A DNA stretch of 64,000 nucleotides from Stratiolaelaps scimitus (taxonomy: Eukaryota; Arthropoda; Arachnida; Mesostigmata; Laelapidae): assembly GCA_019614645.1 (NCBI GenBank), contig JABWDB010000006.1, forward strand, positions 6,758,001-6,822,000. Reading direction: 5' to 3'. The translations under genes and the position numbers were made by a program. Numbering within the stretch: the stretch's first letter is position 1; every line of letters begins with the position of its first letter. Shown piece by piece: positions 35,701 to 48,000 of the stretch. The notes beneath the pieces are model-generated. The model was not told where the DNA came from. It saw only the letters and a list, made by a program, of their open reading frames with translations, and ran no database searches.

Positions 35701-38700
35701 ATGCATCATATTATCTAAGTGATTATAACATAAATACACCATGCGCCACTTATATATATCTATGTACAGTGCAATAATCGTCGGCTATAGGTTCAGGTTA
35801 GATTTAGATATCATTGTTGCCGTAGAGCTTACTGCTCCGCTTGCTATACGATCACTAGACAATGTAGTAGAATACAAACGCAACTATACACCACTATATA
35901 GCTGACTATCTAGTGCAGCTAAGCGACACGCTGATAAGTTGTTCTCCTTAATATTGAGATACCTGAGATTGTAGTGGGTGGCTGGTTTGATCATCGGCTC
36001 CGTTGTCATGGATTTGACATACAGAGATTGATCGGCGGGGGTGCAAAATTTCATTGGCCCTTGCTGAACTTCGCTGTTACACGTGGTATATGGAAGGAAT
36101 CTATCCGAATCGAGTGTAAAACAACTTCAATAATTTCAGAAGATGAAATTGGCAGGTACAATTGGCAATCAACAGCTTTAGATTCGCCTGACGTTCGGAC
36201 TGTGTCTCTCTGTTATGTTCGTTAGCTAAACAAGTGAAATTATTATACTGCAACTAACAGGTTCACTTCCTGTTTGGTTTCTTCCATAGCACCCGGGGAC
36301 ATATTAAAGGGATTCTTGGGCAAGAAATACCACACAGGTCTCCATAGAGAAACTTCTACGGCTCGAGACCCGCAGGAGTACTCGCTGCACTGGGTAGTGA
36401 GCATTCACTCGGATACCCTGAGATCGTTTCACCCAAATATGCCTCACCGAATCCGGGTAGGTGAGCCCGACCTGTCGCCGCCTTAAGCAGGCCAAACGAC
36501 CTATAACAGGTGGTTGCTGGGGGTCCCGGAACGCCAGTTGACCTAGGTTGGCCTGGCTGCCCCCCTTCTGGAATGTTGCTGAATTCTTATCATGCCTTTG
36601 CGCAGGCAGCCAATACCTGGCGTACCACCCAATATTCATCTGCTGAGTGATCCTATTCATATGAAAAGCGCAATTCAAGCGAAACAACTGGGGCATCAGG
36701 AACAACCAATCACTAACGATTTCTCCATATATGAGGCGTGTAATACAGACATGATGTATTATACTCAGTGAGATAATAAGTTTCAGGGTATGAACAACAA
36801 AAGTCTAACGACTTATATATAACGTTATTTTGGTGAGACACAGAATTCGGGATCGATTCTCGCCATTCTAACATATACATTGTATTAGGGGGTGTTTAAT
36901 TTTTTTTTACCAATTTTTTAAAAAGTTCACTATTTCCAGCAAAGCGAAACTCCTATTTCACCGACAGAATAATAGACGCAATCAGTGTACACAAAATTCG
37001 GGTGATGCCCGAAAATGATTTACTCTCGTCTGAGCTATATTCGAAAATTGTATAAAGATTTCGGAAGTCACCCCCACATATATTGTATTGTACGCACACG
37101 ATATTCTATGATGATGGGCAGTATCTCTAAACAGTGATAGTTGTGTTTTAAGTTATCGGCGCTGTTTGTTCACACTGGCGTGGGCCATAGCGGAAAAATC
37201 CGAGTGCTAGCTTTGCAAAACGAACGTCCGAGGTAAGAGCATTCCTCAGTCATCATTGACAAACTGACACCTTTCTCAAACTGTCACCTATACTACAATT
37301 CTGTACGATTATCATGAATGCGATAAATCTCTTCACAAATGGCTTCTATGTATTCGTTCTATGACCGCCTCGTGCATTTGTATATTATCCCAAAGTTACA
37401 AATCCCCAGCGGTACAAAGTTTAAACCGCAGTCCGCTCACCCATCTCGTCGACTCTATCCGAGACAACGATCTCAACAGCAGCAGCAGCAACAACATCAA
37501 CAACAACAACGTTATGTCCGCATCGAGATCGAGACATAGCAGAACATCAAGTCAGATTGTTCGTTTGTCAGTTTCTACCCGAAGGGCAATTCACCGTGAC
37601 CACCGGTTCGTGTAACGCGTCAACGGTCGAATTATTGCGCGCCGAGCACCCGGTCGGTGACAGAACACACATACACACAGCCGGGTCTGTGGTGGTGTCC
37701 TTCCACGTCGGCAGGCGCTGCTCCGCACCGGTGGTTCCGTTCCTACGAGGATACGTACAGCAACGGGAATGCGACTTTTGACAGAGAGATGCTGCCGGCT
37801 GGCAGCACGTCCGAGTCAACGGTGCGCTCTCTGCTCTCCGTTGTTATGACACGATTAGTCACGATACGATGAAAAGGGCACGAGCGAGCAGTGGAGGATG
37901 AAGGAGACATCTTTAATGACCCTCGTCAACGATTAGTCGTCGGTGGCTCAGTTGTCACCAATGACGGAAATCTCCGCCTGCCTCTCTGGACCATTTATCG
38001 CCAATCATCAGTGGCCTAGCGGGTAGTGGCTGTTCGAACGGAACACCATCCGCTGTAACTGAAGTTGTATTCTATATACATTCGTCTCGAAGTGGCATTT
38101 TGTTAATTATTTCGCTGTGTTTTACTGGGACTGTAACGAAGAAGGTAACGCCGCAATAGACTGCGGCATCTGGCGTAAAAGATGAGTCGAGTGGCACCCT
38201 GCACTCTCGTTTATGCGACAAAACATATATAATATGTATATCTAGCGCGATTGTTCAAATCGCAGGAGCATTGGTAGGGTTCGAGCAAGTAAAGCTTCGT
38301 ATATAATGAACCCTGTGGCCTATGTTTCAGAGACGGTAGACTTCGAAGTCGCTAACTGAAATCCAGTAGACGTACTGTATCCATAAATGAACTTCATATT
38401 GTCTAGCAAAATACATATTGCCGGAATACGCTCCAGTTTTGATATTGTACGTATCACAGCCCCATGTGTGATATTTCGATGTGCGCTTCACGTTTGTGAT
38501 TTCAGTGTATGACACTTGTGATTGTATTGTTGGCTGTACCTTTTCCCTCAACCATGGATAATTGTTCCTCTTGGTGCCTTGCACCAAATGAGAGACCCTT
38601 AATGGCAGTGCTTGTCTGAGTGAACATTTTTGTGAACAGATCGCACGTCGAGTACTACAACAGTCACTCAACGAGAAGCTATGCGTACATGCTTGCCATG

Positions 38701-41700
38701 GTTTAAACAACAGCAAATAACATGCATTCTAACGGAAACTCTGCTTGTATACATATAATACTTAAGCGCGAACGTTCTTGGCTTGCTATTCAACGTTTGA
38801 CGCGCACTTCTGTCAGGAGCTCAGCTACTTTTTCGCGTGCTGGCAACGATGCAGCTGTTGCGTTTATGTATCAGCAACCCATCATGTAATGAGGCTTTCT
38901 GAGGCCACCGCGATCGAAACATTAGTGCTCAATGATGAGGCCAGGTGAAGCTTAAGGAGCCCCACACAATGGCGAGAGTGGTCCCGCCTCGCTACTGCTT
39001 GCCAGAGAATACTGTTGAAGGTGATAACGGTGGTAGTGGCACGAAGAAGTAAATGAATGAACATTTTTAGTGCTGTCTAGTGATTCACAGTTAAATCAGT
39101 TAAGTGGACATGCATTTGCTCGTATGGATGGATATCAGTGTGAAGAACCTAGCCTTTTTGGGGATCCGATGAATATAATCTCTCAGCCATTCAATATATC
39201 AGGAATATTCATACCATACGTTGGCGGAATAAACAAAACGATAAATATAATCTCGTTTCAAGGACGCTATACAAAATACGTATGCCCATCATCCGTGCTG
39301 CGAAATAGTTCGAAACGAATAAAATGACAGAGTACATAATTTGCTTCAGCTGTAACTTTCGCTATTTGGGACCATCGGAGTTAGCAATATTGCTATTATG
39401 TGGTCTCAGTGGATGTTCATCATGGGGACACCCCATTTGGTCTATCCAAAGTTACCTATTAAATTAGAGTCAACGTCCGGATTAGCCTGTGCCTTCTTCA
39501 GACTGGCTGATACGAACATTTGTATTTCAGTGCATACTCAATAATGTTCAATAAATCTACGTCCAAATTCGATAAAATTTGTGCTTCTTTGTTGTCAGCT
39601 AGGTTTGTTATTAGCCATCACGACTGCTGAACGTTACGTCATAGCTATTGACGCGTTGCTATTTTTGAGAGCCGTTGTTCTGCTAGCTGTCGTTATTTTC
39701 CTCTGAGACCAAACAGGACAAAATGTACTTGTCCTGTTTAATATCGAAGCAAATCGACAATTCGTCTATTAAAAGTACTATTAAAATGGGAACTTATCTG
39801 GAAGTTTGTACAACATGATTTAACATGTTCAAATGTAAATTTCCAAGCAGACTATTGGGGCTATTCAAAATGCGTAATGCGTAACGTTGAGCTCAAAGAA
39901 TAGCGCATATATAGTCTTAAAAGAACACGTCCCCATTTGCATTACTGTCCTCGACTAAATCTCTGGCTTTTAGCGGCAGGGATGGTCGGTTGTAGATCCC
40001 CCGATCATGCGAGGGACATGCAAGACCCTACACTGCACAAATGCGTTTTGATAAATATACATTTAAATAAATCAAGCTCGCATCTGCATATAATATCACG
40101 CAGGCGAGGCGCAACCAACTACCATTCTGCTCTCGAGGCGACGCCCATCTGCTAAACACGTTAACATCAGCGAGTCGGAAGTGGTGCTTGGAAACAATGT
40201 CGATAGAAATATAATCGTATGGTCACCTAGTTTACGGTGATAACGCCATCATTGGCCCGTTAACGTAGATAAAATTGCTGCCCTTCAGATTCCGTGTCGA
40301 ACTGACAACGGCTTTACAACTAAACCTTAACAGGTTAATCACAATGTACAATACCACAGGTAAATATTCTGATTTACACGAAAGCCACGCTCCGACGGCG
40401 GGCTAATAATGAATTTCACAGCTGGCGCTGAAAATGCCCAGGGAGATGAAACCCGCGATAAATTCTGTATAGAGTGCTCTTTATTTGTGTCAACTTTCGT
40501 CTGCAAGGTTAGGCATGGCGTCGATAACTACTACTACAACAGGTTGTTGATCTCCCCCCTTTAGCGGAACAGATAGAACAGCGTTACAAATTACGCTATA
40601 TGTTGTCATTCGCTCACATTGACAGTTATATATATATATATCTATATCATTATGTAACTTTGAGCGATCACTGTGGCAGCAGTTGTGTCAAAGTCGTTGG
40701 ATGCTACGTCTAATAAAGGTGTGGTAATAAGTGATTGTTAAAACCATAATATTAGTAATAATAATTAATAGTAATAATAATAATAATAATAGTAGTGTAG
40801 ATCGTTAATTGTACTCCACGTAGAAATAAATGTATCGGCAAGGTTCTTACAGAAATAGCTTAAAAGTAGATACATTTGAGTGGGAGAATGCATTTGATGG
40901 AGCATTATATGATATATTTAATAAATATCATAAAAAAAATATTCTTATTCCCAAGAAAGCCTCAATTCAACTCAATGAAAGAGTGCTCCACAAAGCAGTT
41001 TAGAGTTCCTCACCTTTCGTGACGTCCGTAGAGTTTCAGTTCCGGTCTCCTCAGCAAACATCGTTCTATGCTGGTCTTGTTGATTCGCCAACAATGCTAC
41101 TCCGTGGGAAGGTCATTGTAAACACAAGTCCTCTCTCTCTCTCCGGCACTTTCTGACGGAAGCATTGCGGGTATGGCATATATATATATCGACGGTCGGC
41201 GCAGATCGTCTGGGCCTAGAGGAACGATTCAAAGCTCATGTGATCATTTGAAGCTTGATCTTGCTGGGTCACTAGCATTCTTAATGCAAGCTTACTACAG
41301 CGCTTGCTACAAGTGGGTGCTGTTTAACAATTTTTTTTTTCGCTGTTCAAGTTGTTCTTTTTAGCCTAACGTAATTATGTATTCAGTACAGTGCAGGGAT
41401 GATACTCTTCAAGTTCTTCTGATTTCGTTGTGAGCTACTGCATCTAACTATATACATCACGCCAGCCAGGGTAAAGAAGCGAACATCCTATGAACGGATA
41501 GCCTGGATTTTCACCAAGCGGAAATTCGATCAACACGCAGTGATTAGATAATATTATAACCAATAACCAATCAATAACCCACCCAGTCATTAACCTATCA
41601 TTTATATTGTATAATCAGTATAATAGTTTACTTAGAGTAAAATGGCGGTGGTCAGAGTTTGCAACCTCGAGAGACGATATTTTTACCTTAGTTACGGTTA

Positions 41701-43640
41701 CGAATGTGGAACTCTTCGGTTGAGCGACCGTTAATCGCATCTAGAGTAGATTGCATACTAGCTAACGGCTATAGAACACTAGCCGGAGCAGTTACACACC
41801 TTCCCCAGAGATCGATGTAATGCCAAGCGTAAAGCCAACTGTAAGGAAGAGATAGACTCCAAGCAGAGGATGGTCTTAGCAGGCAGAGGCGTTTTTTGTC
41901 ATCCACGCCAACCCTGCACTGGATCGGCCTACTTTCATGGAGATTGGAATATCTGTGGTGGTGTCCGTGCGTTTTAAGAAAATTTCGTCCTCTTAAAAAA
42001 ACATTTAGTAGAAAGATCAAGAAGTTCTTGAGTCAATATAACCACTTGGATCGATGCCAAAATATATGAAACGCAAAAATTAGTAAATTTCGATGGTAAC
42101 AGGTAACTGAAGTACTTACGGAGAACCTTCCAATAGTTCAAAAGGAAAGAAAAGTCTCAGGTAGCTCCGGGTATCGCGATACACGCCCGGCGAGTGGCCC
42201 GTCAGAGGAAGGCATTTAGAATGACTTGCATATATATAATAGTAGATTTAACACCCAATCTGGGGTCCACCCTGACGGAAGGTCTACCGTTAAGCTTACG
42301 AGTTAAACCTGACCAACTGTCGAAAACGTTGTGCGCTGGCTTGTTCGCTCACTTTTCGGATCCGAAAGTGTTTATATCCGAGTTAGCTCAATCGTCGACA
42401 TGAGAAAAGGCGAAGTTAATCACGAAACTGAATGACGAAGTAAACAATTGTTTAAAAGTGATGTCACCAGCGTCCTCTCAAATCCGAAACATATCTGAAA
42501 TGCAACTCTTCGCATACGGTATGTACTTGCCTTCGATAGATTGCCGTGGTCGTTCCGTCTGAGTACGTTATTATTTCTTTAAATCGTCTGCACATAAACT
42601 GGCAGATTTAGATGTTGATTTGAATTGGACTTTTAGGGGATTGGAGTGCAGCGCAATACAAGAGGTTTGACCATACACAATAACGTGGCGGTCATATGGA
42701 CTGAAAGTAATTAGCTGTGTAAATCGGTTGAGCATTGTCAACCACGCCGGATGTGCCCTGGAACTAATAGGAAGCTCATTCCGGGGAGTGTGGAGAAATT
42801 TCAAATTAAAATTAGGATTAACTCCCAATTTTGATATTCTCGGCCAATTGCCGGAAAATGAACTCGAAATTCCGGCGCCGCTAGAAACTGCACTACTCTC
42901 AGTGCTAGGTGTTCCCTTGCACTTGGGTGGGAGAGTATACCCCATTCACGATTGAAACACATAAAACAACGAGCGAGCGGACACGATTGAAATTTATAAT
43001 TTACTGTTAGATGGGAACATTGCCCGCAGTAACAGATGACCAATGTGGATCATCTCTCTTAGAAGCTTCCGCCACACTATAGGGGTTGAATTAAAACAGG
43101 GTGTTCGGGGACCGTACAAATCCAATGTCATTGAAATTACTTAAATTGAGTTTGGCAGATGCAACGGTAATTGTGGCATTGTGTACTTAATATGAAAAAA
43201 ATTGGAAACATTGGAACAAACCAGCTTGTGTTTAAATAAACAATCGCCGTTTATCTAGTTTCTTACCAGTATGACGCTTGGGATAATTTAAGGACAATAC
43301 TGTTAACAGTATCTTGCTGCATCTCGTTTTATCGTTCATTACATGCACAGCTTGGTGATTCTTCACCGTGGATCCTTCCAGTATTTGGTGGGCTCTTTCT
43401 CTTATCACCCTACGCTCTTCTATCCGATGCAGGAATAGGTTGATAAGTGCATGCGGTGTCAGTACCGGACGGGCGGCAGTACAAGGATTTGCAGTGTGTT
43501 TGTGTGTGCTGTGCGTATTCTGTTCTGATTTCAATCAAGTATAGAGGCCTTTTCGCGGTGTTTGTAAATTTTCGACAGCGTTTCAGCATTTGATCCGTTT
43601 ACCCAATTGCTCATTGTCTTCAACTCGCCCTGTGATTTGA
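35701..43640. other. AT-rich unassigned DNA, no firm gene
   Basis: Mostly AT-rich. Open frames that are not repeat-derived lie at 38327-38716 (-, 129 codons), 39070-39327 (+, 85 codons) and 42571-42945 (-, 124 codons from an ATG). None has splice context or a recognisable domain, and several of this length are expected by chance. TA/TAA tracts lie near 40625-40645 and 40740-40795. At 43098 there is CAGGGTGTTCGGGGAC, which resembles the end of some DNA transposons. Confidence 0.35.
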
Positions 43641-43649
43641 TCGACAGTA

Positions 43650-44956
43650 TCTACGGACTCTGACAGAACAACGATCATCATGACGGCGATCGGCTGGCTA
43701 ACGGAAAACAGACATAACAGAGCGGCCAACTGTCCCATCGCAGAAAACATGTCAGGAACTTACCCACACGGCTGCGGACACTCTCGGTACGAAAGAGTGA
43801 TGCCTGTGTCGACTGGACCGCGTCCATACGGCACGGAACCTGTCTCGAATTCACCCTCACATAGAAATGCCTCTTTGCTGCCGTTGACGACGGCGGCAGC
43901 GGCGACGGATTACGTCGACGCCGCGTCAATCGACAGAGGCAAGGCGCTAAGCACGCAAGGGATAAGGCTTTCATTGTATCGGATCCGCCTGCTTCGGCTA
44001 TTGGCAAGCATTGCTCGGAAGTTACATCTTTCTCTCGCGGAGGACACCGAGCCCTAAGTGGTAACGGACAGTCATCGTGGACTGGCTGTTGTGGCACCAC
44101 AGCCACATTTTGCTGGCCAAACGCCCGCTGCGTCTGCACGCGGTGGTGTTGAGTGGCGTCGCAGTCTGGCCGGCAAGGAAGGACGTTTAACGCGGCCGTT
44201 GTTGCTGCTGCTGCTGCTGCGGCGGCGGCTACTTCCACTGCTCTCAATTGGCATCGCCTGGCTCCAACAGCCGTTCAGCCAGCCCGCGGTACACGTCTGA
44301 CGCAGAAACAAGCACGACAGCTCGATGGACTGGTCGACCGACCAACCGGCCGTAGAGTTCTTGGGCGCATAAGGCGGAATTGGTAATGTGTTACGTCTAA
44401 GGCCGGCGTTACGAGGTGTGATCCGCTGGGGCACGCTCCGACCGTGACACCGCCGCCGCTGCCGGCGCGTCGTCGTCCCCGCGGCCAACACTGCGGCACA
44501 GTGGGGTCACGGTAAGTGGAAGGTACGCCTCGCATTGGCAGAAAGTTGCCTCGGCGACACGCTAACTTCGTCGACTCCAAGTTACTAGGTGGGTCTCGAC
44601 AGCCAAGTGGACGGGGTCGCGCGACAATCACGCAACTAAGTAGCTGCGGTGGTCGTCGATTTCGTTCGCTCGCTCGTTGGCGGGTGAATGTCCAGAGTGG
44701 CAAGTGAGCGTCACAACTGTTTCATCAGCATAAGTAAGTCAGTGGATGAAGGAGTGTATCTGATCTGCTTGCCGGATTGCGACCACCCGACGCTGCGCCA
44801 TCCGCCCGAGCGCAAGCCAACCAACAGAGCGGCTGCGTTTGTTGGCTGTTGACGCGCGCGCCCGCGTCTGTTCCGCCTGACTGGCTGAGTGTGCCGATGC
44901 CTTGTGTTCATTGCGAGAGACATCTGGATTGCCGACCGTCGATGGTGTGATTGACC
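43650..44956 (+). promoter_or_regulatory. GC/CpG-rich promoter and 5' UTR region of the synaptotagmin
   Basis: A sharply GC-rich block immediately precedes the first coding exon of the synaptotagmin-like gene and ends within about 100 bp of its donor. All frames that cross it (for example 43680-44057 +) lack domains and are matched by long antisense frames, as in the other islands. I infer that it holds the transcription start and 5' UTR, with possible upstream ORFs. No TATA box or exact start site is evident. Confidence 0.4.
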
Positions 44957-45038
44957 ATGAAGGAAGGATCGCCCGAGGAGGGCATCACGGCCTTCTTCAG
45001 CAGGACATTCGATCCGGAAAATCTCAGGCGGCACACAG
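44957..45038 (+). CDS. Synaptotagmin-like exon 1 (start codon)
   Basis: Encodes residues 1-27 (MKEGSPEEGITAFFSRTFDP...) and ends in phase 1 at CACACAG|GTACGT. The first intron, about 4.06 kb, is the longest of the coding introns. Confidence 0.75.
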
Positions 45039-48000
45039 GTACGTAGGCCAAGGGAGGACCGATAGCCCTACGCATTGGTGGTGCATATGGCAATAGTTGA
45101 CCGTGAATGTGTTATGCAAAGGTGTTATGTTAACACAAGAGCCAGCCCGATACTTCCACGTAACCAAAGGAAATCTCGACAGAAAATCTCGAATAGGGTT
45201 TGTCCTCGAGGTTCGAAACTTGAGCAATGATTGTGGCTACAGATGACCAGAAATTGAACTGTTTGTTCAAGAGTTTTTGTCATGAAAACCCCCCTTTTTT
45301 GATTAGGTATCTTAATTAATAAAAGACAGCCTATCAGGTGCAAAACGAATGCAATGTTATGGCACGAGCAAATAATACTAATCCGATCAGGGGCTCTGGG
45401 AGTGTTCATTAACATCGTGGGAATTGATCTCATCGACCATACCTGATAGGAGTGGTCATAGTATCGGTCATAGTCAAATATTAAAAGTCTGAATTAAGAT
45501 TAGTTTCTCAAAACTGGATTAGTTCTTTCTAAAAATTCTATCTGTTGTTTGTGCATCGGGCATACACTTTGAACACGTCGTCCCGCCCGTCATCAATTTG
45601 TGTATTACGTTGTAGAGAACAGGGAGAACAGAGGTTGCGCCAGTGACATTTACCTCTGCAACAATTCCTTTCTGTGGCATAGGCTATCCATATGTGTCGT
45701 TCCGCCGTTGCTGCTGCCCAAGAATACTGGCCTGAAACGATCGTTTAGAAATTGACCACCGCAATAGCGTCGTACCTCGATCGGTTGAAGGCTGAGGGAA
45801 GGGCACCTCGTGCATCAGTGTTTATTCCGAGAATGACGGTTTATTTCGATGCAATAGTAAACATAGCATATTCGTCACAATTTGACTAATATGCGACACA
45901 ACCTATCAGAAACAAGGATAGAAAATCCTAGCTGATCAAGTGTGTGCGAAATCATGTGTGTCTATTACAAATGCATCATTTACGAATCTTCAAGCGAATT
46001 CATGAGTCCGCCAATCGTCAGTGCTTGACGAATCACCTCAAGAAGCATTCGCAAGCGTTTTCTGACTGCTCGTATGATCAACTCGTTTCTGCAACAAAGC
46101 TTTGCCCTTTGTGTGCGATGATAATGTTAGCAGATTGGCGTGGTCCAGCCCTATGGCGAACCACTATATTACAGCCAGATCACAGCGGCAATTGCATAAT
46201 AATATTTGAATATCAACGCGGCCGCTAGTCGCACGAGTGGGACTCGCTGATCTCCACCAGTAGAACGTTTTCTGCGACGGGCAACAGCGGATAAAGGTTC
46301 CCGTTGACGAGAAGCATGAAGTCGCCAACTTGTTTATTGTGTTGGAGCAGTTTATTTGCTTACTGCCTACCGGCGTTTGAGTGGAAAGTTCACCACGCCA
46401 ACGGCAGACGGCGAATTTTACATGGGCCGTTGTGGACAAAGGGAACTGATCGCGGACTGGCCAATGAGGATGAGGCGTTACAATCGGTTGCTGCGGTGCA
46501 GGCATCTATCTCATCGATAGCTGAATTGGATCGGGTAAAGGCGAGCGGACTGCGGTTACCGCCGCGAAGCTAAAACTTTTTCACCTTAATTGTCCGCTGA
46601 CAGATTAATCGTTACCGGTCAAGGCTGAACTTCGAACGCACGTCGTTCAGCTATGAGCACAGTCACGCGCTCACAATAATTCAATGTTTGCCGAGTAAGT
46701 TCTACTGCTTGTTGGCTTTCCTTCTGCTTAAATTACAATGCTGCTTTCAACCTTAGATTATCCGGCAGATGCCTGAACATTCGGAATTCTCACGTCTCAA
46801 CCGGGTCAAGTACGTCTACGGTGGAGTCTGCAACCGTTGTAATATTTTACTGTAGGCTGTTGACTTGCTGTAGATCTACACGCTACAAACATATCGAGTC
46901 AAACCGATTGATATAATAGCTAGCTAGATTAGCAAGCGGACGAAGCAATGTAGCGAGACATCGAACACTTTCAATGCTTCATACAGTTGCGGTGTCCTCC
47001 GTAAATGGAGAACAGGAAATTGGTGTCAAGTAATCTATGAAACGAATTCAACCCCTTATTCATCTTGAAAGCCAGCACGATATCCACGTCCGATTGGCCT
47101 ACGCACTTGTCTGAGCGGGCTGCCCGGCGTTCCACTCCTTGTAATATGTGGTGGAAGGTGCTGGTAACGTCACAACAAGTGTCGGCAGCCGGCGGCCCGG
47201 GTGCCGGTCGGATTCGCGACTGGCACCCAACGAAAGATTCAACCGAGCATGTTCGTTGTGAATTGATGAAACAAATATCGTAGCGTCGTATGATTGGATA
47301 CTCACAGAATTACTCATTCGTTAACGAATGTCATGAAAATACTTAACCGTAACCAACTCGTTATCGAGATTTAAGAGAAAGCGCTGCTCACGCTTTGGAA
47401 GGCATGTTTCAGTAGCTTGTTTAATACGAATCAATATCATCCTCGAAGAGGTTACGTTGTTGGCGACTGGCAACCTACTATTGTATTTCGGCAAAAAAAG
47501 GAAACAAATGCATCATGGTGGAATAAGGGATAACGTCAACGTGAGTGTGACCAACAGGTCTAGCTTGCTGCAGCCACAGCCGGTTATAGTGGCTGGCGGC
47601 ATACTGAAAGCCAGCTGCGTCAAGGTAGGTTTGCGCAATGCTCCCGTATAGTCGTCAAGCGCCAACCGTCGAGCCGGTCATGATGCACAGACCATTCAGC
47701 CGCAGTCGAACCGTGCATCTGAAAGACTTCCGGCTGAGACGGTTGCGCTGGTGAACGTTGACATGGACATAGCTTTCCAAGAGAGCGACAGCAACAAGGA
47801 ACAGACATAACAATGTTTGGCGTTGCCAATGAGGTACAGTTGTAAGAGTCGATCTCTGAAGTCCAGATATCGGAGGCGTTTGATGGCTGCGCAGAGCGTC
47901 AGGAAACGACATTTACGAACTTGAGTAACTAATTACGAGGTATAGTAAGTAGTATCGCCTCGAAAGATTACACAAGTAAGATAAATATACGGCTCGATGA

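Noticed and set aside
43680..44057. 125-codon plus frame as a separate gene or as upstream coding exon of the synaptotagmin
   Set aside because: It ends in a stop well before exon 1, has no domain, and a longer antisense frame overlaps; more likely 5' UTR or promoter DNA.
44275..44703. 142-codon minus frame
   Set aside because: Arg/Pro/Ser-rich translation of GC-rich promoter DNA, overlapped by other long frames on both strands.
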